From contig JAPDRN010000134.1 of the NCBI GenBank assembly GCA_030247855.1, positions 24,506 through 88,505 on the forward strand: a DNA stretch of 64,000 nt. Reading direction: 5' to 3'. The translations under genes were made by a program, and so were the position numbers. Each line of letters opens with the position of its first letter. Position 1 is the first letter of the stretch. This stretch comes from Knufia peltigerae (taxonomy: Eukaryota; Ascomycota; Eurotiomycetes; Chaetothyriales; Trichomeriaceae). Positions 48,497 to 58,460 of this stretch are shown one piece after another. Under the pieces are notes generated by a model that was not told the DNA's origin, searched no databases, and saw only the letters and a list, made by a program, of their open reading frames with translations.

Positions 48497-48685
48497 ATGA
48501 GATCAATCTACGCTCTTGGTCTTCTTGCCCTTAGCTCGGCACTTGGAGCATGGGCAGCGCCTGTTGCAAATCCTGCCTCTGCCCTTGCCCCACGTATGGC
48601 GGAGGACACCGACAAAGCCAAACGCATGACCATGTACTACCAGGACGATGTCGCTGAAGAGGTTGATCCCGAGACCACCGACTAG
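48497..48685 (+). CDS. Candidate dikaritin-type RiPP precursor peptide
   Basis: This 62-codon frame lies between two UstYa genes. It begins with a clear secretion signal (MRSIYALGLLALSSALGAWA, cleavage expected after AWA), then a spacer, and a Lys-Arg pair (DKAKR) typical for Kex2-type cutting. Behind it come 19 residues that start MTMYYQDD and end acidic. In ustiloxin, phomopsin and asperipin precursors, a Kex2-type KR site precedes short Tyr-containing cores that UstYa proteins cyclise; here there is one copy, not the multiple repeats typical of UstA. A TATA box lies 120 nt upstream. Odd point: in the same frame behind the TAG stop, 27 nt later, stands a perfect intron (donor GTAAGT at 48713, branch CTAAC at 48745, acceptor CAG ending 48761), after which the frame runs on to a TGA at 48788. 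I infer the precursor role from position and layout; no homologue is certain. Confidence 0.72.
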   Translation: MRSIYALGLLALSSALGAWAAPVANPASALAPRMAEDTDKAKRMTMYYQDDVAEEVDPETTD

Positions 48686-48712
48686 AGCAAGGTCTTCTGG
48701 GGAGTCGCCAAG

Positions 48713-48761
48713 GTAAGTGAGAAAAGGACTATTATTAGAATTCTCTAACTGTCCGGCCCAG
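48713..48761 (+). other. Probable intron behind the precursor stop codon
   Basis: A 49-nt segment with donor GTAAGT, branch point CTAAC at 48745-48749 and acceptor CAG lies 27 nt behind the TAG of the precursor peptide and in phase 0 with it. It would be a 3'-UTR intron as the sequence stands, or a relic of a longer coding exon. Confidence 0.6.
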
Positions 48762-48788
48762 GAAGACAAAGGGGATATGCAAGAGTGA

Positions 48789-49799
48789 ATACGCCGGAAG
48801 AGGATATATCACGGAGAAATCAAACCGACAGGGATGGCTCTGGTTCAGGTTGTGTGTCTGTATTCGGGTGTCGTTGAAGTTAACGAATACCCCGTACGTA
48901 TCCACATATACCAAGCCTAGTCCGTCTCGGGCCTCATGTTCTCCTGTTGTCTCCGTAGCTTTAGCGACTTGTTGCCTCGTATCGTAATATATCATTTACC
49001 CGATGTTTATCAGAATAAGCGAGACCGAGGTCACGGACTACTTAATCTAGACTTCCACTCTTGTGCCTAGCTTCATGAAAGTCCCATTGAAAAGTCCATT
49101 GAGACCCTATGGCTATTTACCACATACATACACTACTCATGTACTTGTGTCGCATTGGAGAAGCCCACTGGGGCCAAAGTTTCGAGTTGCCTAACACTTT
49201 GTCACTTGAATCCACCCCAATTTGGTGGCCTGAAGCCGACTTCAAACCAATACCTATCGTAGAGAGACATATCTTCAGCATGTCACTAAAGATCCCCTTA
49301 ATTCTTGGCTACGTTAGCATTATACTCGAGGAGGGGATGATCATTCTCTATTTCAAGAGAAAGTTCCGAAGGAGGAGTCACTGCTTCGGTGATGGATCAT
49401 GTTCATTGCCAGAGACCTTTGTCCTTTATTGGCAATTGGCCAACGTAAGCGATTGATGTAGCGTTGATTCTTCTGACCTGCAGCAGTTACGGGTAATTGT
49501 AGCCTTCTGCACTTTTGTGCATCGTCTGGGATTCCGGCGCAGATGATCGCGCACCATACCACCTGTCTAGGACCGAGAAACGCCAACAAAGTCCACTGGG
49601 TGTATAGAACTGTGGGCTAGTACACAGTCAGCCCACAACATGCCCCCCTGGTGCAGCATATTCTCTTCAGCCCAACCTTCAAAGTCTTCTACCTCTGCTT
49701 GTGCTTGAGCCGTCAACTCAGATATAAGGAGACCAGACAAAAGCCACATCAACAGCGATCTGATTTCTAATCAAGAGGTTTCCTGAGAGCATATCAAAA
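48789..49799. other. Intergenic between precursor and UstYa-3
   Basis: About 1.0 kb. Short frames on both strands (up to 115 codons at 49109-49456) lack signal sequences, KR sites or motifs. Presumed 3' region of the precursor and promoter of UstYa-3. Confidence 0.5.
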
Positions 49800-50985
49800 A
49801 TGGCATCCGAGAATTACAAGCCTCTACTTTCAGGTCCTGAGGATCGGACCTCAGTCGACGGGCTTTCAGACACAGACCTCAGACCTTTGAAACCAAAGAG
49901 CTGGTCCTCGAGGTTGGTGACGCTGTTGTCGAGGCTACGGCCATACATTATTGCCATATTATCACTTCTTCTTGCCATTCATTTCTATCTCGACAAGAGA
50001 TCATTCCACTCTCGGTGTGTTCGAGAGCTACATACTCCTTGTGAGAGATCTCCTTTCATAACACCGAGTTTCTGCCCCTGTAGCTTGACCAAGCTAACAC
50101 ATCTTGCACATCTAGCACCCATTCTCAATTCTGGTGTTCTTGATAAGTATAGCACAGTCAACCTCAACGGAACGCTCAACTTCAAAGAGAAGTGGGCAGG
50201 AACTCCAAATGACGCTAGAGACGAGCAATGGCAGAGTATCATCAAAGGTGAGTATGGAGAGATTCCAACCAAGTCCTTTAGCTTTTCGTCAAAAGAACCA
50301 AAAGAGAAAGACTGAGTGCAATAGCAGATGTATGGATCCCGGTGACCGACGACGAAGTGAAGAAAATGGGCAAAGACCCCGAAAAGGTCGTTCGAGTCCC
50401 GCCACAACATCGTGACCAGTACGGAGACGGAGCAATAGGAGTCATGGATTTTGCTCACCAGATGCACTGTCTTGTGAGTATTACTCCTAGGTCATTCTTT
50501 TTACAAAACCTCCCATGCTACTTCGCATCCGTGTCAATTGACTCATTACCTCCTTAGGACCTGGTGAGGAAATACACTTATTTCGATTACTACATGGAGA
50601 AACAAGACGAAGAAGCGTTTGGGAATCCTCCTCACGTGTTGCGTGTTCACATTGGTAAGGAAGGCTCTCGGGTGATTACCTATCTAACAGAACTTTTCTT
50701 TCTGCCCACAACTCCACGAGTGGCTGACTGACATTACTTTGTCACTTAGATCACTGTATCGATATGATGCGACAATTCATCATGTGCAATGCCGACCCTG
50801 GCATAGTCACCCATTTCTGGGTCGAGGGTAGACCGACCCCTTATCCCGACTTCTCCATGCAGAAACAGTGCAAGGACCCCTGGGCCATGGTGGAATGGGC
50901 AGAGAAGAAGGCGATTCCGGGGTATAAGCTCATCTATCCGAGTCCCGGAGAGTTCATCTTTCCTTGGGATCCTTCTATCTTATGA
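49800..50985 (+). CDS. UstYa-family (DUF3328) protein 3, cluster gene
   Basis: Five exons, 49800-50040, 50116-50247, 50328-50473, 50558-50654 and 50750-50985, sum to 283 residues. The order is a polar N-terminus (MASENYKPLLSGPEDR), a membrane helix (PYIIAILSLLLAIHFYL), SPILNSGVLDKYSTVNLNGT, the AWxG-type stretch EKWAGTPNDARDEQWQS, the first HxxHC motif HQMHCLDLVRK and the second HIDHCIDMMRQFIMC, then FWVEGRPTPYPDFS. Phase and place of all introns match UstYa-2, and the last exons of both have 236 nt. Identity of short motifs near the second HxxHC (CIDM.RQ.IMC.AD.G) is highest with UstYa-2. The open frame continues through the first intron without a stop, so an automatic call might miss the 75-nt intron; the T|CA junction argues for it. 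Role as in the other UstYa genes, presumably peptide oxidation. Confidence 0.9.
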
Positions 50986-51793
50986 GAGCAGGGCCTGTTC
51001 AGTCGAGTATTTGCACATAAAGGCTTGAACCATATTTTTAAAGTAGTGGCAGCGGTGAATTCAAGGGGAGTAAAGGTGCATAGAGGACAACAGGGCACAT
51101 ATGTTCAAGGACCTGTTAGACATCATGCAGGATGGTCTCATTTGCACCTATGGGATGGTACTTGTCTGCAAGCATCATTATCAACCTTCACGACTTCCCA
51201 AAAGGTGTGTTTACACCACAACCACCAGGACTTCGCCTCGGAAGCTTGATTCGTAGACGACGATCTTGCTAGAAGTGCTTCGTCTAATGTGAGGCTTGGC
51301 TCCCTTGGATGCAAGTCCAAAGGGATCTGTAGCCACGGAAGAACGTCACTACCTCGACAACAAAAGGCTGCATCGGCAATGAAGAGGGATGGACATCTAT
51401 TCAGGCCACAACCCAAACGCTAGGCTTAGCGCCGTCCTGGCACAGGGGTCCCACATTTTAACCCGTCGAGTCCGGCTTCCTTTACGTACGAGTCATGTAC
51501 ATACACCTATTGAGGTGGAGATCTTCAAGAGGGATGGAACGTAGTGCGCATTTGTTCGCTTCAATTGTCTCTTTCGGCTGGTCCGGAGTACGATATCCTG
51601 TATGTCTTTGGGGTGGTCTCCGTGGGGTGCAAGTGAAGAACCGTGGGTCATATGCCCGATAGGACGCAGTGAGCAGTATAACTTCTGATGGATTTGTTAA
51701 TTTTCTTACACGATAGCCCGCCGTTCGACCTGTGTGACAGGTCGTTCTTTTCAGCAAAGTAAAATTCCTTTGGAGCTGCGGCTCAGGTCATAG
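50986..51793. other. Intergenic between UstYa-3 and tyrosinase
   Basis: About 810 nt, no gene seen; promoter of the tyrosinase presumed. Confidence 0.5.
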
Positions 51794-53239
51794 ATGTTGA
51801 ATTTCAACGGACCTAAGCGTGGGCAGTACAAGGCTCTTGCTGACCTTGATGTCGAGGCAGAGCAGAATGAACAGGACCCGGGCCGACGAGACACAGATCT
51901 TCTGTCTCCTGCAAAACGACACAATGACACTTCTTCTGTCAAGAAGACATGGGTCTTGCTGTCTGTGGCGTTTGTCATATTTGCTCCAGCCATCATAACG
52001 TCGGCGACGCACCTTCCATATTCTCGTCGTGGTGATGGCAGTGCCGGTAGCAACGCTGTCTCATCAGGACAATGTGAGAATCCGTCAATTCGACGGGAGT
52101 GGAGGGATCTCTCGGACGGCGAGAAGATGCAATATATCGGAGCCATCAGTTGTCTACATGAAACTCCTTCTCGACTCGACCCGGAAGCAAAACTCTCTGA
52201 CGATTTTCCATGGTTGCATTTTCATGTTGGAAGCCCAAGTGAGTCGGTCCTGGTCGCCCGCCTTGTCATGGTATATGTGTTGGACACCTGGTAAAACATT
52301 TTCAAACACTAACACGTGATTATGTCTCAATCAAAGATCACAACACGGTCGGCTTTCTCTCATGGCATCGTTGGTTCATTCATCTGTATGAAGAGGCCCT
52401 CAGAGATTTCTGTGGCTGGAATAAAGGTTTAGTGTATGTGTAGGACAGTTTCCATTCTGTTTCTCTTCTGCGTGGCTGAGGGAAGAACAATACTGACGAT
52501 CGAATGACCCGACCAGCTACTGGGACTGGTCGCTTGATTGGCAAGATCCAGCCTCATCTCCGATATGGGATTCCCGAATAGGATTCGGAGGCGACGGTGA
52601 CCTTTCGCTACCTCCGACCAACATGCCTCCCAACGCCACCTGCGTCCGCGATGGACCTTTTTCCAATTACCAAGTCCGCAACACGGGTTGGGCGACGCAA
52701 CCGCACTGCCTGTCGCGTGGATTTGGTCGACTCCCGCCATTCCACAACTTCAGCGGCGAGAAGCTCCACCCGGACGTGCTGAACGATGCTCTGGCCCAAG
52801 AGGATTTCTGGGATTTTGTCACCGCCGTCGAAGACGGCCCCCACGATGCTATACCACACGGGGTCGGAGGGGATTTCATGTTGCTGACCGCACCAAACGG
52901 TATGTTCGTCCTTTGAGATTGCAAAACTCTGCTTCTCCAAGTAGTGAACATATCAACTAACAAACAAAAACGTGCTCCTTCACAGATCCCGTCTTCTACC
53001 TCCACCATGCACAGATCGATCGACTGTGGTGGATGTGGCAGCAAAAGGACCCGGAACGACGACTGTACGAGTACCACGGCCCAAATCCATCCCGAGAACA
53101 CAAGCAGAGTGATTCGGCGGCTTTGGGCGAATCCTTTGCTTCTCTCGATGATGTGTTAACTTATGAACCGCTTTCACGCAACATTACTGTCCGAGACATA
53201 ATGAGCACCAAGACACGGCGGTTGTGCTATCGATATTAA
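51794..53239 (+). CDS. Membrane-anchored tyrosinase (UstQ-like), cluster gene
   Basis: Four exons, 51794-52238, 52337-52433, 52517-52899 and 52986-53239, give 392 residues. A cytosolic N-tail of about 50 residues precedes a single transmembrane helix (TWVLLSVAFVIFAPAIITSA), then a lumenal type-3 copper domain. The CuA His residues lie in WLHFHVGSPNHNTVGFLSWHRWFIHLYEE, and the CuB ones in GPHDAIPHGVGGDF and DPVFYLHHAQIDRLWW, all intact. A YWDW motif appears only when exon 2 is ended at 52433. Tyrosinases of this form occur in dikaritin clusters (UstQ, PhomQ), where they oxidise the core Tyr. Here, together with three UstYa proteins and a Tyr-Tyr precursor, the same role is likely. It has four cysteines or so outside the copper sites and no C-terminal extension, unlike latent fungal tyrosinases. 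Function in the pathway is inference; the enzyme class is firm. Confidence 0.92.
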
Positions 53240-54084
53240 GTAAGGGAAAGGGCATGGTTGGTGCTGGAAACTCCAAATCTGATCCATCTCTTGTGCAAAT
53301 CATGCGTTACCATTGATCCGTACCTAAGTGGAAGGATTCAAGAGGGTAAATGGTGCACGTGGCCATGTTTTTTCCTATGTCCTAAAACCAGACACTTTCA
53401 AGGATCCGGCAGTTGGACAGGCGACAGCGAATTTCAGGCAGAGGCCCGCTCATATCGTGGCCGGCCGGGCTGGACTTCTTTTTCGATGAGCCATCGATCG
53501 ACCTCGACCATTGGAAACTGAAATGTATGGAGCAGTGCAGGAGAACTTGGTCTCGATCACCACGCAAGCTTAGCAAGAGCCGATCACAGCACTTCCTCAG
53601 CTCAGGAGTTGGTGCAAGCACCACAAACAAAGAGAAAATCTGGCGGCTGTTTGGTATTCTCATCTACTCACCCATACCCTTTGAAGGCTGCGGCATTGAC
53701 CTAGAGAATACAAGGTTGAATGGGAAGGCATATTGCTATGGAGAGTACACTCAAAACTCAGATCTCTCCGCCCTGGATACAACCCTTTCCACAATTGCAA
53801 ATACAATCATTGTCCATCCTTTAACGCCACTTGTTGTTGGAAGACCTCTCCAGCACTTGGTCCAAGGCACTTCTTTATGGTGTTATCTGGGTATTTTGAT
53901 ACTGTTTTTGGTGTTTTGTGGTTTCCCTGATGGCCTCATTTCCACCTAAAATCAGTGATGAACTTGGAAAAAGTGGTAGCTGGCAAAGTATGCTCGTGTA
54001 TCGCTTGCAACGTGGTTTAGAGACGCATCTCTGTAACCACATTGACTGGGTAGCTTCGTGTTGACTCTTTTTGTAATCTTGCGA
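53240..54084. other. Intergenic, no supported gene
   Basis: About 845 nt behind the tyrosinase. A 178-codon frame (53413-53949, +) ends with a hydrophobic tail but has no recognisable motif or promoter; I do not call it a gene. This gap is the right edge of the proposed cluster. Confidence 0.45.
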
Positions 54085-55513
54085 CTAGTCATACTGAAAC
54101 AGCACACTGATACTCTCGCCGTAATGGACCCGTCGGATAGCCTGTAATTCGGTTAGCCAACGAATCAACGAGCAAAACAAATTGGTTTGGATGGATGCTC
54201 ACCTCGGCAAAAACATGTCCCACCTCAAGCACTTCAAGTTTCGGGCACCGCTTGCAATGCTCTTGTTGGTCAACCGTATTCGTGACAATGACCTTGTCGA
54301 GGGCACTGGCGTTGATTCTATCAATCGCATCGCCACTCAAAACACCATGAGTTACCAAAGCGTAGATCTTGCTGGCTCCTTCTTTCTTCAAGAGCTTAGC
54401 TGCTCGGGTAATGGTGTTGCTAGTATCAGCCAAATCGTCGATGAGGACGGCCACCTTGCCAGTGACATCTCCGACAAGCATCATGGTGGCATTCTGGCGA
54501 TCGTTGATCTTGGTGGGCCTTCTCTCCTTGTGAATGAGAGCAAACTCAATGCCTAAGGCATCGGCAATGGCAGTAGCACGTTTAGCACCGCCAGCGTCAG
54601 GACTGACAACAACACCATTTTTATAGTCTGGGATGTTTTGCTGGATGTATTTCTTGAGCAATGGTCGCCCATAAAGATTGTCGACGGGAATGTCGAAAAA
54701 GCCCTGGTATTGCGGGTCGTGCAAATCCATGGTGATAATGTGATCGGCACCGGCACAAGTAAGAAGATCTGCCACGAGAGTTCCAGCCTGGGCCACCCAT
54801 TGTCGATAACCCGGACGAGGTTTGAAGCTTTCCAGGACCTCTGTCTTGTTCTCCGTCTTGCTCGGAGTTGCCGCGAAATCATGATTGACAACACCATTGG
54901 TCGTGGATGCACTCGATTCGCTTCGCCTTCGCGAACTTGGGAAATACTCGGAACCCGACTTGGTCTGCGAATTTTGATCTCGGTAATGGCTGAAACGAGC
55001 TTGATGTGCAGGACTGCCATCGCCATCATCTAGTTGTGATTTAGAAGCGGCTTTCTGGAAGGAATATCCATTCGTCAAACCATGGCTTTCACCCTTGTCC
55101 GGATGAGGCGTGGGTGGAACGCTGTCGAATGAGTAGCCGTTTCCATCCTGGACAAGCTTGTGATCCAACTTTGCAGCTTTTACCAATGGTGCACCACTCT
55201 TGTTGTAGGGAACATCCGATTGTCGAGAATAAGGAAAGAGAGGAAGGACAGCGGTGACCTTCTTGGCCGAGGCGGTCTTGCATGCCGAGATGGCGATCAG
55301 CAGTTCGATAAAATGGTCATTCACTTTGCCACCACCCGACTGTATGATATATACATCTTTTCCTCTGACTGACTCACCGATCTCAACTCGGGTTTCTCCG
55401 ACTGAGAATTTCGAGAAGAGAGCTTGGCCTTGTTCGATACCGAGGATCTCGCATATAGTGTCAGTCAGTACTGGGTGGGACGAGCCGCCGAGGACCACGA
55501 TGTTTCGGACCAT
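54085..55513 (-). CDS. Ribose-phosphate pyrophosphokinase (PRPP synthetase)
   Basis: Two exons, 55513-54203 and 54141-54085, sum to 455 residues. The enzyme makes PRPP from ribose 5-phosphate and ATP for nucleotide, His and Trp synthesis. Seen: MVRNIVVLGGSSHPVLTDTI at the start, FPYSRQSD, the divalent-metal motif GADHIITMDLHDPQYQGFF, VVSPDAGGAKR, and the PRPP-binding loop VAVLIDDLADTSNT. The 61-nt last intron must be removed to reach the conserved end RRVHYGESISVLFQYD. After SGAP a long, Ser/Asn-rich insert of about 130 residues interrupts the catalytic core; such non-homologous regions are typical of some fungal PRPP synthetase subunits, which act as hetero-oligomers. The start at 55513 is the only ATG in the frame. 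This housekeeping gene bounds the cluster on the right. Confidence 0.93.
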
Positions 55514-56039
55514 CGTGTCGGTGAGAGACGAGTCGGTAGGAGTAATGGTGGTTGAGAGGGAGGGAGGGGAGGAGAGGGCAAAGAGGGTCGACAACGTGGT
55601 GCGGTGATGGCGAATGAGACTCAAGATACAGAGTCTATATCATATTCTCCAACAACAGAGAGACCGCGCCTTGAACGGGCAAGAATTCAATTGAGTCGTT
55701 GTCGACATGCTCAAAATGAAAACGAAAACTACTAGATCGCAGGCTGTTTGCACCGGAGAACTTTTTGTCTCGCCCCACTTTCTACTTTGGGACACCAAGG
55801 CTGTCAGGTACGTGAACGATGAAATTGCGTCACTGCGATTCACAGCCTTGTGTTCCCATTGACTAGATACGATTACCCGCGCCATGTCTCAATCGAATAT
55901 TCCCAAGGTAGACGATAAACGAGACTGCCTCACGTAACACTGTGTGGTGCATACTGAACAAAATACTATCATGTAGCTCAACACACATTCAGCACACTTG
56001 CTAACAACCAGACTTCTGTCAATTGCTCCTTGTAGTCCC
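55514..56039. other. Intergenic, no gene seen
   Basis: A 526-nt spacer between the PRPP synthetase start and the 3' end of the Hub1-domain gene. The part next to 55560-55600 reads GA-rich on the + strand (CT-rich for the PRPP gene), as for a leader. Confidence 0.5.
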
Positions 56040-56768
56040 TCAGTCGCCCGTATCAACTTCCAGATCCAATTGCACATTGTTACTGACTCCATAGTCTTGT
56101 AGCGTCAATTGGTCTTTGAAGGGTCGTTCGCCTTGTCTTTTGAGGAGAATCTCATGCGGCTGTCGTCCGATCATTGATGCGACAATGACTTTGAAGTCCT
56201 CTATCACACGTACATCAGTCTATATTCGATTCATTCATGTAGAAGACTTACTTATTGGATCTGTTGGATAGCATGGTATTGCTTTCTTGGTTCCCAGCCG
56301 ATCGTTCACATAGACTATGATCATAGGCTGTGTAGGTGCCGCAGGTGCAGGTTTCTTCTCCTTCTTTTCTCTCCTCTCCTTCTTTTCCTTCTTGTCCCTA
56401 TCCTCGCCTAAACGCTCTTTGTGGTCGCTATCTCGGTAACGATCTCGATCTTCCCTCCTAGGCGATGACCGTCGAGGGGGCGGTGATCTGGATCTGGATC
56501 TGGACCGAGGGCGGTAATGGTCTCGGTAACCCCGTTGTAAGCCTGAATCGCGGTCTCGTCGGCCATCATCACCATCGTCGCGGCGCTTTTCTTTCCATTT
56601 AAATCCTGTGTCTTTGCGCCGAGGTCGATCCTCTCGTCTATCACGGTCTCTGCGAGGCGGCGATCGGCTTCGTCTGCGGCCTTCTCCACGGGATGTATCT
56701 TGCTCTTTCCTGTCAGTACCAGGCGTCGGAGGATGTGATGTAGCAGTCTCACGCTGATTATCTGCCAT
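56040..56768 (-). CDS. RS-rich protein with C-terminal Hub1/UBL5-like ubiquitin fold
   Basis: Two exons, 56768-56252 and 56200-56040, give 225 residues. The first two thirds are RS/RD/KE repeats as in splicing factors (RRSRSPPRRDRDRR, SRSRSRSPPPRR) followed by a Lys/Glu-rich helix and an Ala/Pro linker. The last 75 residues form a ubiquitin-like fold: MIIVYVNDRLGTKKAIPCY at the start, the KDFKVIVASMIGRQPHEILLKRQ helix (joined across the 51-nt intron) and the end FKDQLTLQDYGVSNNVQLDLE. This matches Hub1/UBL5, the splicing modifier that binds Snu66, whose own signature is NDRLG. Hub1 is normally a stand-alone 73-residue protein; here it is fused to an RS domain. The C-terminus lacks a Gly-Gly, as in Hub1. 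Role in pre-mRNA splicing is likely by both parts. Confidence 0.85.
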
Positions 56769-57346
56769 GATGAAGGACCACTGAGGTCTTCCGTGAGACT
56801 AGATTGCGGCTTTAACGTTGCTTCTTATTGTGTACAATCAAAACAACCCTGGCCAGGCGCAGACACGAGCGGAAAATTGCAGTAGGGTCCGGCAGAACTT
56901 CGGTCGATGCCTGGAATAATGACGAGGCTGAACGAGGCTGAGGCTTTATTTAAACTGTACTCGTGCTTGCTTCTACTCGGCTTCACGCAGTTCGGACATC
57001 TGTTTCCGGCCCATATGGTCCATCTCCCATTGATTGTCCCCTTTCAGATCACTGTACAAACAGGAAGGTCCTTTGATCCAAGCCGAGGCTGTTGTGTGAC
57101 TTACCATCGTGTTACAACTTGATTGGTGGCACAGCAAGCGAGTGCTCGGCAGCACGTGGTCTGTCGAGATGACTTCGAAGCGGTTGCCTCAGCCTGATAC
57201 AGGTTGTCAGCCTCAACTACAAGGCCCAAAACTTTGTGATCAGATCGGTTGACATTGCGATATCACTTTTATCAACGCTGTTGGTATCTTCGACAGAAGG
57301 CGTTCCGACAAGATCTGATGATAGACGATCACAGTATCCGATCACA
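56769..57346. other. Intergenic, Hub1-gene promoter
   Basis: About 580 nt with no recognisable gene. Confidence 0.5.
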
Positions 57347-58460
57347 ATGCGATTGATCAATACCGGCACTCTTTCCTTTGAGGAGTTCATCGGCGAGAAC
57401 ATTCCGACATACGCCATTCTTTCACATACTTTGGGGAATGACGAGTAAAATCCATCTCGATTGCCCAGAAGATGTCATGGGCAGCAGGCAGAGAGACGAC
57501 CCGGTTTGAAGACATGGCATATTGTTTGTTTGGGATATTTGACATCAATATGCCACTCATGTATGGCGAAGAAGGACAGGCCTTTCCAAGACTTCAAGAA
57601 GAGATCCTGAAATACACCACGGACCTCAGCATTTTTGCTTGGACAAGGTCCGATGAAAGAAAAAATCAGAGAGGCCCTGGACGGGGCTATTGTGGCGTTC
57701 TGGCTGAAAGGCCACGCGATTTCCTCACTTGCTCGGCCTTTTCACAACTTTCAAACATCGCAGCCTTAGCATTTTCAATCTACCACAATGGGATAAGGCT
57801 GGAAACCAGGTTGCTCTCAAAACCAATTCCGGAGACCCGTGGCTCCCGTTATATACTGCACTCGCCTGGATCGGGAATTCAGTGAGATCGGTAGGCATAC
57901 ATTTGCGAACATATGAACCTGCATTTTTCGTCAGAGCAGACCCTTATCAGCTCTTCGAAGAAGAAGAAGATGGGAACGGCACTTACGCGTCTCCGGAGAC
58001 CTCGGTATATCTCCTGACTCGACTTCTTGGTTGCGGTCATGCAAACCAGGTCATTTCCATCGTTCAGCAGCACATCATTCAGATCCTGCTGCCACCTGGA
58101 ATCACTATCTTCAGTGCTTGGCCAGTAGATTCATGGGATGCTGAAGACCAAGCCTTCTTCAGCCTTTGTGAGCCCGACTCGGCCTCCTGCGGGTTGAGAT
58201 TGTCTGTTACTGAGACTGCGATGTTGGTGGGATCAACATTGAGGTGCGCGCTCAGTGTATGTTCTATGCTTTGGGCTGGAATTCATTCTCTCCAAAGTGG
58301 GACCAGTTTTCAGTCGATTTCGCCCCTTTCACCTCCGCTATCAATGAGATACAATCACAAATGCCGGCGCACGCACATATGCCTCAGACTCTATTTCTAC
58401 TGAAATATAACCAGTCCCAAAACAAGATTGGCTGTCCTTTAAGTCCCAGAAACAAAATTT
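57347..58460 (+). pseudogene. HET-domain protein, decayed (internal deletion and frameshifts)
   Basis: The beginning MRLINTGTLSFEEF and YAILSHT are the classical start of a fungal heterokaryon-incompatibility (HET) protein. The frame stops at the TAA at 57446 after about 33 residues, and the next part, SISIAQKMSWAAGRETTR and EDMAYCLFGIFDINMPLMYGEE, is what normally lies about 200 residues later. Most of the HET domain is therefore missing, with the deletion joint close to 57446. Further on, near 57860, the frame slips by one base: the tail reads on as SVGIHLRTYEPAFFVRADPYQLF in another frame. Stops follow. The gene cannot make a normal product. HET proteins trigger cell death on non-self recognition and are commonly lost or rearranged. 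No repeat flanks are seen. Confidence 0.8.

Noticed and set aside
49109..49456. 115-codon frame between the precursor and UstYa-3
   Set aside because: No secretion signal, KR-core pattern or motif.
53413..53949. 178-codon frame behind the tyrosinase
   Set aside because: No signal peptide, motif or splice pattern; possibly remains of a gene, but not supportable as a coding region.
55514..55624. N-terminal extension of PRPP synthetase as a mitochondrial presequence
   Set aside because: The extension begins with TTG, not ATG; the only in-frame ATG is at 55513.
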